From assembly GCF_015354405.1 (NCBI RefSeq), contig NZ_JADKYP010000029.1:1-64000 (forward strand): a stretch of DNA of 64,000 nt. Direction: 5' to 3'. The notes beneath the pieces are model-generated. The model saw only the letters and a program-made list of their open reading frames with translations, was not told the origin of the DNA and made no database searches. Positions 1 to 9,047 of this stretch are shown piece by piece (positions within the stretch are counted from its first letter, which is position 1; each line of letters opens with the position of its first letter). Source of the DNA: Nocardia sp. BSTN01 (GTDB lineage Bacteria > Actinomycetota > Actinomycetes > Mycobacteriales > Mycobacteriaceae). The position numbers and the translations under genes were made by a program.

Positions 1-77
1 CCAATGCCGGGAACAGCGAGCGGCGGGCCGAAGGCAAGTCGGGTAAGCCGGGCCGGAAGAAGGCGGACAAGAGCTGA
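1..77 (+). CDS. C-terminal end of an upstream gene (partial), possibly lgt
   Basis: Read from base 3, the frame stays open to a TGA at 75-77 and encodes a hydrophilic tail rich in Gly, Lys, Arg and Ser that ends KKADKS. In mycobacteria lgt (prolipoprotein diacylglyceryl transferase) lies shortly upstream of a TM2 gene and pyk, and actinobacterial Lgt proteins often carry long low-complexity charged tails. The lgt assignment is therefore a synteny inference only; no catalytic part is in the window. Confidence 0.35.
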   Translation, partial: NAGNSERRAEGKSGKPGRKKADKS

Positions 78-108
78 GCGGGCCGACCGCTCGAACCAGG
101 AGGACTTC

Positions 109-588
109 GTGACCGACCCCTATCAGCCGCAGCCCGGCTACGGCCCGCAGTACGGTGCACCGGGTACCGGACCGGGGAATCCGGGCGGCTACGGCCCATC
201 CGGCCCCTACGGCGCGGGTGGCCAATCCGGCCCCTACGGCTACAGCCAGCCCTACGGCCAGCCTGTCGACCCGTACGCCCAGCCCTATGCTCCCGCCCCC
301 GGATACCCGCCCGCGCCCTACGGCATGGATCCGGAGGCGCCTTACGGGCGCAACATGTACGGCGAACCGTTCTCGGACAAATCGAAGCTCACCGCCGGGC
401 TGCTGCAACTGTTCGTCGGCGGCCTCGGAATCGGCCGGTTCTACCTCGGCTACACCGGCATCGGCGTCGCCCAGCTGCTGGTCACGCTGTTCACCTGTGG
501 GCTGGGCGGCATCTGGCCGTTCATCGACGCGATCATGATCCTCACCGGCAAAGTTCGCGACCCGTACAACCGTCCCCTGCAGGAGTGA
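109..588 (+). CDS. TM2 domain-containing membrane protein
   Basis: A protein of 159 aa. The first ~85 residues are a Pro/Gly/Tyr-rich repeat region with many PYG and GPYG units and look disordered. The C-terminal ~65 residues are a TM2 domain: a charged KSKLTAGLL entry, two hydrophobic helices joined by a short turn, and the GxGRFYLGYTGIGVAQLL signature. TM2 proteins are small membrane proteins of mostly unknown function. The GTG at 109 was chosen because AGGAGG (98-103) sits 5 nt upstream; the open frame reaches further 5' but has no better start. It lies between the likely lgt end and pyk, as in mycobacteria. Confidence 0.85.
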   Translation: MTDPYQPQPGYGPQYGAPGTGPGNPGGYGPSGPYGAGGQSGPYGYSQPYGQPVDPYAQPYAPAPGYPPAPYGMDPEAPYGRNMYGEPFSDKSKLTAGLLQLFVGGLGIGRFYLGYTGIGVAQLLVTLFTCGLGGIWPFIDAIMILTGKVRDPYNRPLQE

Positions 589-679
589 CGACCATGCCGG
601 GTAAATATGTGATGTCCGTCATATTTTCGTCGATTGACAGTGGTGGGTGTGCCGATCAGCGCCACTGCGGCGGCAGGAC

Positions 680-685
680 TAGGCT
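680..685 (+). promoter_or_regulatory. -10 box of pyk, leaderless promoter
   Basis: TAGGCT matches the actinobacterial -10 consensus TANNNT and ends 6 nt before the GTG start of pyk, so the predicted transcript begins at the start codon. A TTGACA at 634-639 is too far away to be its -35 element. Confidence 0.5.
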
Positions 686-691
686 CGGTTC

Positions 692-2113
692 GTGATGCGA
701 CGGACAAAGATTGTGTGCACCCTCGGACCGGCCACCGCCACCGAGGACCGGATCCGTGAACTTGTCGACAGCGGCATGGACGTGGCCCGGTTGAATTTCA
801 GTCACGGAGAACACGCCGATCACGCCGAGAACTATCACAAGGTGCGGCACGCCGCCGAGCAGATGGGCCGTGCGGTCGGCATTCTCGCCGACCTGCAGGG
901 ACCGAAGATCCGCTTGGGCCGATTCATCGACGGCCGCACCGTGTGGGCGACGGGCGAGGAGGTGCGAATCACGGTAGACGACGTGGAAGGCACCCACGAT
1001 CGCGTCTCCACCACCTACAAACAACTATCGGAAGACGCCAAGGCCGGTGACCGGCTGCTCGTCGACGACGGCAAGGTCGGCCTGACCGTGATCCGCGTCG
1101 AGGGCAACGACGTGGTGTGCCGTGTGACCGAGGGCGGTCCGGTCTCCAACAACAAGGGCGTCTCGCTGCCGGGTATGGACGTTTCCGTTCCGGCGTTGTC
1201 CGACAAGGACATCGAGGATCTGGAATTCGCCCTGCGGCTGGGCGTCGACTTCATCGCCCTGTCGTTCGTGCGGTCGCCGTCGGACGTCGAGCTGGTCCAC
1301 GACATCATGGATCGCGTCGGCCGCCGGGTGCCGGTGATCGGCAAACTCGAAAAGCCCGAAGCCATCGACAATCTCGAGGCGATCGTGCTCGCGTTCGACG
1401 CGATCATGGTGGCCCGTGGCGACCTCGGCGTCGAGCTGCCGCTCGAGCAGGTGCCGCTGGTGCAGAAGCGGTCGATCCAGATGGCAAGGGAGAACGCGAA
1501 ACCCGTCATCGTCGCCACCCAGATGCTGGAGTCGATGATCGGCAACTCCCGCCCGACCCGCGCCGAGGCCTCCGATGTCGCCAACGCGGTGCTCGACGGC
1601 GCCGACGCGGTCATGCTCTCCGGTGAGACCTCGGTCGGCCAGTATCCGATCGAGACGGTGCGCACGATGGCGCGCATCGTGCACGCCGTGGAATCCGAAT
1701 CCTCGACCCGGGTGCCACCACTGACCCACGTCCCGCGCACCAAGCGCGGCGTGATCTCCTATGCGGCCCGCGACATCGGCGAGCGGCTCAACGCCAAGGC
1801 GCTCGTGGCGTTCACCCAGTCCGGTGACACGGTGCGCCGGCTGGCCCGCCTGCACACCACGCTGCCGCTGCTGGCATTCACCCCGCTGCCGGATGTGCGC
1901 AGTCAGCTGGCGCTGACCTGGGGTGTGGAAACCTTCATCGTCCCGCCGGTCGGTACCACCGACGAGATGATCGGCCAGGTCGACAAAGAACTGCTGTCGC
2001 TGAATCGCTACGCCAAGGGCGACCTCGTGGTGATCGTGGCCGGTTCCCCGCCGGGAACCGTCGGCTCCACGAACCTGATCCACGTGCATCGCATCGGCGA
2101 GGAGGACCACTGA
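692..2113 (+). CDS. pyk: Pyruvate kinase
   Basis: This 473-aa protein converts phosphoenolpyruvate and ADP to pyruvate and ATP in glycolysis. The N-terminus RRTKIVCTLGPA and the RLNFSHG segment are typical. Other signatures are the substrate-loop stretch LADLQGPKIRLG, the catalytic-Lys stretch VIGKLEKPEAIDN, and the MVARGDLGVELP and VIVATQMLESM motifs of the TIM barrel. A C-terminal alpha/beta domain follows from about residue 340. Length matches mycobacterial PykA. The GTG at 692 aligns with the mycobacterial start and sits 6 nt after a TAGGCT box, suggesting a leaderless mRNA; the ATG at 695 is an alternative. tesB follows after 1 nt, so the two are probably co-transcribed. Confidence 0.97.
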   Translation: MMRRTKIVCTLGPATATEDRIRELVDSGMDVARLNFSHGEHADHAENYHKVRHAAEQMGRAVGILADLQGPKIRLGRFIDGRTVWATGEEVRITVDDVEGTHDRVSTTYKQLSEDAKAGDRLLVDDGKVGLTVIRVEGNDVVCRVTEGGPVSNNKGVSLPGMDVSVPALSDKDIEDLEFALRLGVDFIALSFVRSPSDVELVHDIMDRVGRRVPVIGKLEKPEAIDNLEAIVLAFDAIMVARGDLGVELPLEQVPLVQKRSIQMARENAKPVIVATQMLESMIGNSRPTRAEASDVANAVLDGADAVMLSGETSVGQYPIETVRTMARIVHAVESESSTRVPPLTHVPRTKRGVISYAARDIGERLNAKALVAFTQSGDTVRRLARLHTTLPLLAFTPLPDVRSQLALTWGVETFIVPPVGTTDEMIGQVDKELLSLNRYAKGDLVVIVAGSPPGTVGSTNLIHVHRIGEEDH

Positions 2114-2114
2114 G

Positions 2115-3023
2115 GTGAGTGCATCACTGGGCGAATCGGTCGGCACCGGCCGCGAGAGCGGGGGCGATCTCGCCGTCCTGCTCGGCCTGCTCGAACTCGA
2201 GGAGATCGGCGAGGACGTTTTCCTCGGTCACCATCCGGAGAAGGTGTGGAGTCGCACCTTCGGCGGCCAGCTGGTGGCGCAGGCGATCATCGCGGCCGGT
2301 CGCACGGTCGGGCCGGGGCGCCCGGTGCATGCGGTCAACGCGCATTTCGTGCGCGGCGGGGATGTGCGCAAACCGATCGAATACCGGGTCGAACGCCATC
2401 GTGACGGGCGTGCCTTCGCCAACCGCACGGTGACGGCGTATCAGGGCGATCAGGAACTGTTCGTGATGCTGGCGGCGTTCCAGGACTGGGCCAAGGGCCT
2501 GGAACACGCCAGCCCGCAGCCGCAGGTGCCCGATCCGGACGGACTGCCCCGCGTGGAGGAGTCCTTCTCCGGATTCGAGGACAAACTGCAGATGTTCGTG
2601 CAGGCGCCGCATCCGATCGATATGCGCTACACCAACGATCCGGCGTGGATTCTCAAGGGCACCGGCGGCACCCTCAACCACAACCGGGTGTGGATGAAGG
2701 CCGACGGCGAACTGCCCGACGATCCGCTGATCCACGTTGCGACGCTGGGCTATTCGTCGGACACGACGGTGCTGGATTCGATCATCACCACGCACGGGTT
2801 GTCGTGGGGGCACGACCGGATCGTGGCCGCCACGGTGAACCATTCGATCTGGTTCCACCGTCCGTTCCGCTTCGACGACTGGGCGCTGTACGCGACGCAG
2901 TCACCGGTGGCCGCCGGTTCGCGCGGTCTGGCCACCGGTCACTTCTACTCACGGGCCGGTGAGCTGCTGGCCACCGTCGTGCAGGAAGGCGTGATCAGGC
3001 ACTTCCCGGCGCGCGGCAAGTAG
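2115..3023 (+). CDS. tesB: Acyl-CoA thioesterase II
   Basis: This 302-aa TesB-type double-hotdog enzyme hydrolyses acyl-CoA to free fatty acid and CoA. The N-terminal hotdog carries TFGGQLVAQAI and the VHAVNAHFVRGGD strand. The C-terminal hotdog carries LGYSSDTTVLDSI, where the Asp corresponds to the catalytic Asp of E. coli TesB, and HSIWFHRPFRFDDW near the end. The GTG start lies 1 nt after the pyk stop, implying translational coupling; mycobacteria have the same pyk-tesB order. It ends 11 nt from the convergent gene that finishes at 3035. Confidence 0.93.
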   Translation: MSASLGESVGTGRESGGDLAVLLGLLELEEIGEDVFLGHHPEKVWSRTFGGQLVAQAIIAAGRTVGPGRPVHAVNAHFVRGGDVRKPIEYRVERHRDGRAFANRTVTAYQGDQELFVMLAAFQDWAKGLEHASPQPQVPDPDGLPRVEESFSGFEDKLQMFVQAPHPIDMRYTNDPAWILKGTGGTLNHNRVWMKADGELPDDPLIHVATLGYSSDTTVLDSIITTHGLSWGHDRIVAATVNHSIWFHRPFRFDDWALYATQSPVAAGSRGLATGHFYSRAGELLATVVQEGVIRHFPARGK

Positions 3024-3034
3024 CGCGGCGCCGG

Positions 3035-3439
3035 TCAGAGGCGTTCGCGGTTCTCGTCGAAGTCGTAGCTGTCGCGATGGAGTGCGGAAATCGTGTAGGG
3101 GACGGCGTCGGCGGTGGTGGCGATCCCGAGGACCAATCGGTGCTCGAGTGCGGCCAGGCCGGATTCGGTCAGCTGATCGGGATCGCCCACCAGGCTGAGC
3201 GCGATCTCGTAGGTGCAGCGCGAGCCGGGGTCGCGGTGGGGGTGTTCCAGGCGCCACTGCGTCTCCAGCACCGTGTGATCGGGCTGATCGGCGTCGACGG
3301 GCAGAGTGAAGCGCCAGGCGAAAACATCGTGCTCGGCGAGGTGGTCGTCGACCACGCAGCGCACGGTGTGCACGACGCGGTCGAGCGTTTCCGGTGTGAC
3401 GTAAACATGGAGTGAAACATCCGAAATTCGTTTCGGCAT
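3035..3439 (-). CDS. Conserved hypothetical protein
   Basis: A soluble protein of 134 aa with no recognised domain. It starts MPKRISDVSLHVYV and has an acidic, His-rich middle and a Tyr/Asp-rich end. There is no signal peptide or membrane helix. The ATG at 3439 was chosen because the frame upstream turns into Arg-rich shadow sequence. The ribosome site is weak (AGGACACAG). It is followed on the same strand upstream by the phosphatase gene, 107 nt away. Function is unknown. Confidence 0.6.
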   Translation of the reverse strand: MPKRISDVSLHVYVTPETLDRVVHTVRCVVDDHLAEHDVFAWRFTLPVDADQPDHTVLETQWRLEHPHRDPGSRCTYEIALSLVGDPDQLTESGLAALEHRLVLGIATTADAVPYTISALHRDSYDFDENRERL

Positions 3440-3546
3440 GTCTGTGTCCTGTTCCGGTGTCGAACCATCGGCGTCGGCAGTTTCCGCGGGGAGTCTAACC
3501 CCGGATCCCGATCCGCGGGAGAGCGGCATGCCCGGCGCCGGATTGT

Positions 3547-4176
3547 TCAGGCGTGTCGGCCGATTCGCACGGGCTCGATGCCCCACGGCGGGGTCTCGAT
3601 CCGCCCGCCGGGCAGCAGTACCAGGCGGGGCCGGCCGGACTGCGTGCGCCCCGCGTCGCGATGGGCGTGCAACGCGAGCAGCAGCGGGACCAGCGTCTCG
3701 GCGATCCGATCGCCGACGGCACAGTACTTTTCGCTCGACAGCCCGACCGGGTCGGCGATGTTCTCCCGCCCCACCAGGGCGAGATCGTTTCGGGCACTGT
3801 CGATGTGGGCGATCGTGCGAGCGCCGGAGACCTTCGCCACCCGGTAGGCCTCGAGCAGCGTGAAGGTCCGGGGCCGGGCCTTCGGCACCAGGTCGATGAT
3901 GTGGTCGCGGATCTGCTCGGTCATCGCGAGCACGAGATCCGCGCGCGCGACCATCTCCGGCTTCACCTTGCGTGCTGAGAAGTTGCCAGGATCGCCGCCG
4001 AGGCCCGTGATGATCTGTGCCGCAAGGGGATCGACGCCGAAGCCGACGAGTGCACGGGTGCCGGCGCTCTCGGCGGTGAGGTCGTCGAGACCGTGTTCGG
4101 CGGCGACGGCGCGGGTCAGACGTTCGGCGATCACCGAGCGGCAGACGTTGCCGGAGCAGACGAACAGGACGTGCAT
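3547..4176 (-). CDS. Low-molecular-weight protein-tyrosine-phosphatase family protein
   Basis: This 209-aa protein begins MHVLFVCSGNVCRSVIAERL. The CSGNVCRS loop is the C-x5-R-S phosphate-binding loop of the LMW phosphatase/arsenate reductase fold, with Cys at residue 7. An acid-loop candidate, NIADPVG, lies near residue 140, as expected for the general-acid Asp. LMW phosphatases are about 150 aa, so the last ~45 residues are an extension. Substrate is unknown. The start is supported by a TACCGT -10 box (4184-4189, minus strand) exactly 7 nt upstream, implying a leaderless mRNA. A link to arsenate reduction is unlikely without ars neighbours. Confidence 0.82.
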   Translation of the reverse strand: MHVLFVCSGNVCRSVIAERLTRAVAAEHGLDDLTAESAGTRALVGFGVDPLAAQIITGLGGDPGNFSARKVKPEMVARADLVLAMTEQIRDHIIDLVPKARPRTFTLLEAYRVAKVSGARTIAHIDSARNDLALVGRENIADPVGLSSEKYCAVGDRIAETLVPLLLALHAHRDAGRTQSGRPRLVLLPGGRIETPPWGIEPVRIGRHA

Positions 4177-4323
4177 GACTGCTACGGTAGGTAGCCGCGG
4201 CCCCCGGCGGAAGCCGGAGACGGCCGAAAACCGCTGATTTCACGCGATGTTCAGCTGCCGGTAGCGGGTCGCATTCGACCGTTTGCCGACTTTTCGCTGA
4301 CCCGCTGCACGAACGGTGTGGCG

Positions 4324-4905
4324 CTACGCCTGGCGGTCCGCCTCGGATCCGTCGGCGGCGGAAGCGTTTCGATAGTAGGTGGTTTCCTCGACGACGGGCG
4401 CGACCGTCGGCTCCGCACCGAGGTGCGCGCTGTCCGCGCCGGCGCGGGCGGCGTTGTCCTGTGCCCGGCCGCGCGCACTGAACAGCGGTCCGCGCATCGC
4501 CCGGGTCGGGGCGAACGCGCCCAGGCCGGTGGGCGTGGTCATATCGTCGTACATGGTGTCGATGCCGCCGCGCAGGAAATAGGCCTCGTGCCAGAATCCG
4601 GTGCCGCCGGAGTCGCGCAGGAACCGCTGCCACCAGTCGCGGTGCGGCTGGGAACGGGTCCAGCGCTCCAGGCTGTCCAGATCGCGCCAGTATTGGCGGG
4701 CGCCCCAGTGCGGTGGGAACAGCGACCAGATGATGTCCTCGTGCCGCAGCAGCCCGTCGGGTCGATCATGATGGGAGCGATACAGTTTCGGCCCGAGGCC
4801 GAGCAGACGCAGCATCCCCCGCGGGGTCCGCACCCGCATCCCCAGATAGATCACCACCAGATCGGGATATCCCGAAAGATCCGCGGTGAGCCGGTTCACC
4901 CGCAT
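4324..4905 (-). CDS. DUF4188 (monooxygenase af470-like) family protein
   Basis: A protein of 193 aa. The order of features is that of the DUF4188 family: an LVVIYLGMRVRTPRGM strand near residue 17, SLFPPHWGARQYWRDLDSLERW in the middle, and GFWHEAYFLRGGIDTMYDDM followed by TGLGAF. This is a dimeric alpha+beta-barrel-like fold that some fungal pathway proteins share with monooxygenases. The last ~55 residues are low-complexity and family-unlike. The start at 4905 is the first ATG (MRVNRLTADLSGYP). It sits beside tRNA-Leu in the same direction. Biochemical role is unknown. Confidence 0.72.
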   Translation of the reverse strand: MRVNRLTADLSGYPDLVVIYLGMRVRTPRGMLRLLGLGPKLYRSHHDRPDGLLRHEDIIWSLFPPHWGARQYWRDLDSLERWTRSQPHRDWWQRFLRDSGGTGFWHEAYFLRGGIDTMYDDMTTPTGLGAFAPTRAMRGPLFSARGRAQDNAARAGADSAHLGAEPTVAPVVEETTYYRNASAADGSEADRQA

Positions 4906-4990
4906 ACGCGCGACCTCCTCCTGCCCGGGGTCGTGTGCCCCACCCTACGCGTATCCACGGGACAACCTGCCGATTCGGTTCGAATACGAC

Positions 4991-5012
4991 AAAAGCGGCC
5001 CGATCGGACCGC
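4991..5012 (-). terminator. Intrinsic terminator of tRNA-Leu
   Basis: On the minus strand a 7-bp GC-rich stem (arms 5006-5012 and 4995-5001, one G-T pair) closes a GATC loop and is followed at once by TTTTGTC. It lies 6 nt after the CCA end of the tRNA. Confidence 0.75.
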
Positions 5013-5018
5013 CGAAGA

Positions 5019-5105
5019 TGGTGCCGAGTGTGGGACTCGAACCCACACGTCCGTGAGGACAACGGTTTTTGAGACCGTCGCGTCTGCCAGTTCCGCCAAC
5101 TCGGC
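5019..5105 (-). tRNA. tRNA-Leu (anticodon CAA)
   Basis: The minus strand folds as a class II tRNA. The acceptor stem pairs GCCGAGT (5') with ACTCGGC, the discriminator is A, and CCA is encoded. The D-arm contains TGGCAGACGCG. The anticodon stem ACGGT/ACCGT encloses loop CTCAAAA with CAA at the centre, reading UUG. A long variable arm (TGTCCTCACGGACG) and the T-loop GGTTCGAGTCC complete it. The long variable arm and CAA anticodon identify leucine. Confidence 0.95.
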
Positions 5106-5118
5106 GCACCGGGAGGAA

Positions 5119-5124
5119 ATGATA
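5119..5124 (-). promoter_or_regulatory. -10 box of tRNA-Leu
   Basis: TATCAT on the minus strand ends 13 nt before the first tRNA base, leaving a short 5' leader for RNase P. No good -35 element was seen. Confidence 0.4.
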
Positions 5125-5302
5125 GCCGGTGGGTGCCCAGGTTACCGAATCGGTCCCGCGCTGGCGGGTTCGCGCTGGGTAGATGGGTTGTGAGCGAAGT
5201 TGAACGGTACGCTTTAGGACACTCGGCTGTGCGTGGCCGGTGACAGGGTGGGACCGGAGGCGCACATCGGGTATCGGCATCGGAATATCGAGGGGTCTGT
5301 CT

Positions 5303-5929
5303 ATGGGAACGAATGCAGGGGGCGCGGGCGCGAAGCAGGACGCGCCGGCTGCCGCGAAGCGTGTCGTGGTGGCCGAGGACGAGGCGCTCATCCGGATGGA
5401 CCTTGTGGAGATGCTCTCCGAGGAGGGCTACCAGGTGGTGGGCGAGGCCGGCGACGGCCAGCAGGCGGTCGATCTGGCCGTGGAACTGCGCCCGGATCTG
5501 GTCATCATGGACGTGAAGATGCCGCGGCGCGACGGTATCGATGCCGCCGGTGAAATCGCCTCCAAACGTGTTGCGCCCGTGGTGATTCTGACCGCGTTCA
5601 GCCAGCGTGACCTGGTGGAGCGGGCGCGCGACGCGGGTGCGATGGCGTATCTGGTGAAGCCGTTCACGAAATCGGATCTGGTGCCCGCGATCGAGTTGGC
5701 GGCCAGCCGTTTTCACGAGATCTCGGCGCTGGAACAGGAGGTCGCGAACCTCTCCGACCGCCTGGAGACCCGCAAACTGGTCGAGCGCGCGAAGGGCGTG
5801 CTGATGCAGACGCAGGGCCTGTCGGAACCGCAGGCGTTCAAGTGGATCCAGCGCACCGCGATGGATCGCCGCACCACCATGAAGGCGGTCGCGGAGGTCG
5901 TCCTGGACAATCTCGCGCCGAAGTCCTGA
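5303..5929 (+). CDS. pdtaR: ANTAR-domain response regulator PdtaR
   Basis: This 208-aa protein is the orthologue of Mycobacterium tuberculosis Rv1626. The receiver domain (about residues 20-135) has the acidic pair ED near its start, the phospho-acceptor Asp in LVIMDVKMPRRDG, a switch Thr in VVILTAF, and the conserved Lys in YLVKPF. A coiled linker (EQEVANLSDRLETRK) leads to a C-terminal ANTAR domain with KGVLMQTQGLSEPQAFKWIQ, which binds paired hairpins in nascent RNA to stop termination. The cognate histidine kinase PdtaS is encoded elsewhere. The ATG at 5303 has GAGGGG upstream; the longer frame is not supported. Gene order next to polA matches mycobacteria. Confidence 0.92.
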   Translation: MGTNAGGAGAKQDAPAAAKRVVVAEDEALIRMDLVEMLSEEGYQVVGEAGDGQQAVDLAVELRPDLVIMDVKMPRRDGIDAAGEIASKRVAPVVILTAFSQRDLVERARDAGAMAYLVKPFTKSDLVPAIELAASRFHEISALEQEVANLSDRLETRKLVERAKGVLMQTQGLSEPQAFKWIQRTAMDRRTTMKAVAEVVLDNLAPKS

Positions 5930-6100
5930 TCGCCCGCTCGTGGCCGGCCGCGCATCATGTGCCGGCCACGACGGTCGCGCGTGGGCGTGACACAGCTGTT
6001 GGTCCGGTGGGGTGGGTGTGGCCTGCGTGACAGCGGGCGGCCGGATCCGCGCGGGCGAATTCGAACGCGACATCTGCCGGTTCGTGCCCGGTGGCCGGGG

Positions 6101-6123
6101 ATGTCGGTGCTTGTCCCTAGACT
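6101..6123 (+). promoter_or_regulatory. RecA-NDp/PafBC-type damage-inducible promoter of polA
   Basis: ATGTCGGTG (6101-6109), an 8-nt spacer and TAGACT (6118-6123) fit the tTGTCRgtg-N8-TANNNT consensus for LexA-independent DNA-damage promoters in actinobacteria. Only the weakly conserved first base differs. The -10 box ends 7 nt before the polA GTG, so the transcript is predicted to be leaderless. Confidence 0.65.
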
Positions 6124-6130
6124 CTGTGCC

Positions 6131-8911
6131 GTGACTCCAGCTTCCACCGATCAGCGTCAGGGCAGTGTGTCGTCCACCACCGCCGCAGCGGCAGCGCCGA
6201 AAGCCGGCAGTACGGCGGCGGGTGCCCCCGGCGAGCGTCCCACGCTGTTGTTGCTGGACGGCCATTCCCTGGCCTACCGCGCCTTCTACGCGCTACCGGC
6301 GGAGAACTTCAAGACCGTCACCGGGCAGACCACCAACGCGGTCTACGGCTTCACCGCCATGCTGATCAACCTGCTGCGCGACGAGCGGCCGACCCATGTG
6401 GCGGCCGCGTTCGACGTCAGCCGGAAGACCTTCCGGGTCGAGGCCTACCCGGAGTACAAGGCCAACCGCATCACCACGCCCGACGAATTCCGCGGACAGG
6501 TGGAGATCACCCAGGAGGTGCTCGGCGCGCTCGGTATCCCGGTGATGGCCATCGAGGGCTACGAGGCCGACGACATCATCGCCACCCTCGCGACTCAGGC
6601 TGTGCCGCAAGGTTTCCGGGTGCTCATCGTCACCGGAGACCGGGATTCGCTGCAACTGGTCAATGCCGATGTCACCGTGCTGTACCCGAAGAAGGGTGTC
6701 TCCGAGCTCACCCGGTTCACGCCGGAGGCGGTCGAGGAGAAGTACGGCCTGACCCCCGCCCAGTACCCGGATTTCGCGGCACTGCGTGGCGACCCGAGTG
6801 ACAATCTGCCCGGCATTCCGGGCGTGGGGGAGAAGACGGCGACCAAGTGGATTCGCGAATTCGGCGATCTGCCCTCCTTGGTCGAGCGGGTCGACGAGGT
6901 GCGCGGCAAGGTCGGCGACGCGCTGCGCGCGAACCTGTCCAGTGTGGTGCTCAACCGGCAGCTCACCGAGATGGTCAAGGATGTTCCGCTGCCGTACACC
7001 CCGGAGCAGCTGGCCCAGCAGCCGTGGGATCGCGACAAGATCCACCGCCTGTTCGACGATCTCGAGTTCCGGGTGCTGCGGGACCGGCTGTTCGAAACGC
7101 TGGCGCCGCCGGAGCCGGAGGCCGAGAGCGGTTTCGAGATCAGCGGCGGCCCGGTCGCGCCCGGCGCCGCCGCGGACTGGCTGGCCGAGCATGCGAAAGC
7201 CGGTGCCCGCCACGGCGTTTCGATCGTGGGGACGACCACGCCCGTGCAGGGTGATGTGAAGGCGATCGCGATCGCCGCCGCCGACGGGGAGGGCGGCTAC
7301 TTCGATGTGGTCGGGCTGACCCTCGAGGACGAGCTCGCCATCGGTCGCTGGCTCGCCGACCCCGAGACCCCGAAGGCCGTGCACGAGGCCAAGGCGGCCA
7401 TCCACGCCCTGCGCGGGCGCGGCTGGCGGCTCGCCGGGCTCACCAGCGACACCGCGCTCGCGGCCTATCTGGTCCGGCCCGGACAGCGCACCTTCAACCT
7501 CGACGATCTGTCGTTGCGGTACCTGTCGCGGGAGTTGCGGGTCGAAGCCGCCGAGGACACCCAGTTGTCGCTGCTCGACGACGAAGATCAGGTCGATACC
7601 GAACTGGCTCAGGCCGAGATCCTGCGCGCCCGCGCGGTGGCCGATCTGGCCGAGGCGTTCGACACCGAACTCGACCGCATCGAATCCGTGCCGCTGCTCA
7701 CCGAGATGGAACTGCCGCTGCTGGGTGTGCTGGCCGAACTCGAGCACGCCGGCATCGCCGTCGACTGCGACGAACTGGACGGGTTGCAGCGCGAATTCGC
7801 CGACCGGGTGGCCTCGGCCGCGGCGGCGGCCTACGAGGTGATCGGTGAGCAGATCAACCTCGGTTCGCCGAAGCAACTGCAGGTGGTGCTGTTCGACAAA
7901 CTGGATATGCCCAAGACGAAGCGGACCAAGACGGGGTACACCACCGACGCCGACGCGCTCGAGTCGCTGTTCGAGAAGACCCAGCATCCCTTCCTGGAAC
8001 ATCTGCTGGCGCACCGCGACGCCACCCGCCTCAAGGTCACCGTGGACGGGCTGCTGAAGTCGGTCGCCGACGACGGCCGCATCCACACCACGTTCAACCA
8101 GACCATCGCCGCCACCGGCCGGTTGTCCTCGACCGAGCCGAATCTGCAGAACATCCCGATCCGCACGGACACGGGCCGGCGCATTCGCGACACCTTCGTC
8201 GTCGGCCCCGGCTACGAATCGCTGATGACGGCGGACTACAGCCAGATCGAGATGCGGATCATGGCGCACCTGTCCAAGGACGCCGGGCTGATCGAGGCGT
8301 TCAACTCGGGCGAAGACCTGCACAGCTTCGTCGCGTCCAAGGCCTTCGACATCCCGATCGCCGATGTGCACCCGGAGATGCGCCGCCGGATCAAGGCGAT
8401 GTCCTACGGCCTGGCCTACGGCTTGTCCGCGTACGGGCTCTCGCAGCAGCTGCGGATCAGCGCCGAGGAGGCGAAGGCACAGATGGAGGTCTATTTCTCC
8501 CGTTTCGGCGCGATTCGCGACTATCTGCGCGACGCGGTGGACCAGGCGCGCAAGGTCGGCTACACCGAGACGCTGTTCGGCCGCCGCCGCTACCTGCCCG
8601 ACCTGGATTCCAGCAACCGCCAGCGCCGCGAGGCCGCCGAGCGGATGGCGCTCAACGCGCCCATTCAGGGCACCGCCGCCGACATCATCAAGGTCGCGAT
8701 GATCAACACCCAGGCCGCCATCGCCGAGGCGGGCCTGCGTTCGCGCATGCTGCTGCAGATCCACGACGAACTCGTCTTCGAGGTCGCCGCGGGTGAGCGG
8801 GAGGCGCTGGAAACGCTCGCGCGCGAACAGATGTCGAGCGCCATCGACCTGTCGGTGCCGCTCGAGGTCTCCGTCGGAGTGGGCCGCAGCTGGGACTCGG
8901 CCGCCCACTGA
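6131..8911 (+). CDS. polA: DNA polymerase I
   Basis: This 926-aa repair and Okazaki-fragment polymerase has a low-complexity N-terminal ~35 residues. A 5'-nuclease/flap domain follows (about 37-330), with LLLDGHSLAYRAF and the VTGDRDSLQLV metal-site segment. The 3'-5' exonuclease-like domain (about 345-520) lacks a recognisable DxE metal motif, as in mycobacterial PolA, so proofreading is predicted to be absent. The polymerase domain has motif A DYSQIEMRIMAHLS, motif B RRRIKAMSYGLAYG and motif C HDELVFEV. The GTG at 6131 was chosen because a -10 box ends 7 nt upstream. The frame opens further 5', but those residues have no family likeness. Confidence 0.96.
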   Translation: MTPASTDQRQGSVSSTTAAAAAPKAGSTAAGAPGERPTLLLLDGHSLAYRAFYALPAENFKTVTGQTTNAVYGFTAMLINLLRDERPTHVAAAFDVSRKTFRVEAYPEYKANRITTPDEFRGQVEITQEVLGALGIPVMAIEGYEADDIIATLATQAVPQGFRVLIVTGDRDSLQLVNADVTVLYPKKGVSELTRFTPEAVEEKYGLTPAQYPDFAALRGDPSDNLPGIPGVGEKTATKWIREFGDLPSLVERVDEVRGKVGDALRANLSSVVLNRQLTEMVKDVPLPYTPEQLAQQPWDRDKIHRLFDDLEFRVLRDRLFETLAPPEPEAESGFEISGGPVAPGAAADWLAEHAKAGARHGVSIVGTTTPVQGDVKAIAIAAADGEGGYFDVVGLTLEDELAIGRWLADPETPKAVHEAKAAIHALRGRGWRLAGLTSDTALAAYLVRPGQRTFNLDDLSLRYLSRELRVEAAEDTQLSLLDDEDQVDTELAQAEILRARAVADLAEAFDTELDRIESVPLLTEMELPLLGVLAELEHAGIAVDCDELDGLQREFADRVASAAAAAYEVIGEQINLGSPKQLQVVLFDKLDMPKTKRTKTGYTTDADALESLFEKTQHPFLEHLLAHRDATRLKVTVDGLLKSVADDGRIHTTFNQTIAATGRLSSTEPNLQNIPIRTDTGRRIRDTFVVGPGYESLMTADYSQIEMRIMAHLSKDAGLIEAFNSGEDLHSFVASKAFDIPIADVHPEMRRRIKAMSYGLAYGLSAYGLSQQLRISAEEAKAQMEVYFSRFGAIRDYLRDAVDQARKVGYTETLFGRRRYLPDLDSSNRQRREAAERMALNAPIQGTAADIIKVAMINTQAAIAEAGLRSRMLLQIHDELVFEVAAGEREALETLAREQMSSAIDLSVPLEVSVGVGRSWDSAAH

Positions 8912-9047
8912 CGGGCCCCGAAGGCGCCGGCCGGCCCAGTCTCGCGCGGCGTATGGCGCCACAGACGGGATGTGCCGCGCACGGTGCGGGAAATCGCCTC
9001 TCCGGCGGTCGATACGCGGTCGACCCGCTACATCGTAGGGTGGCGCG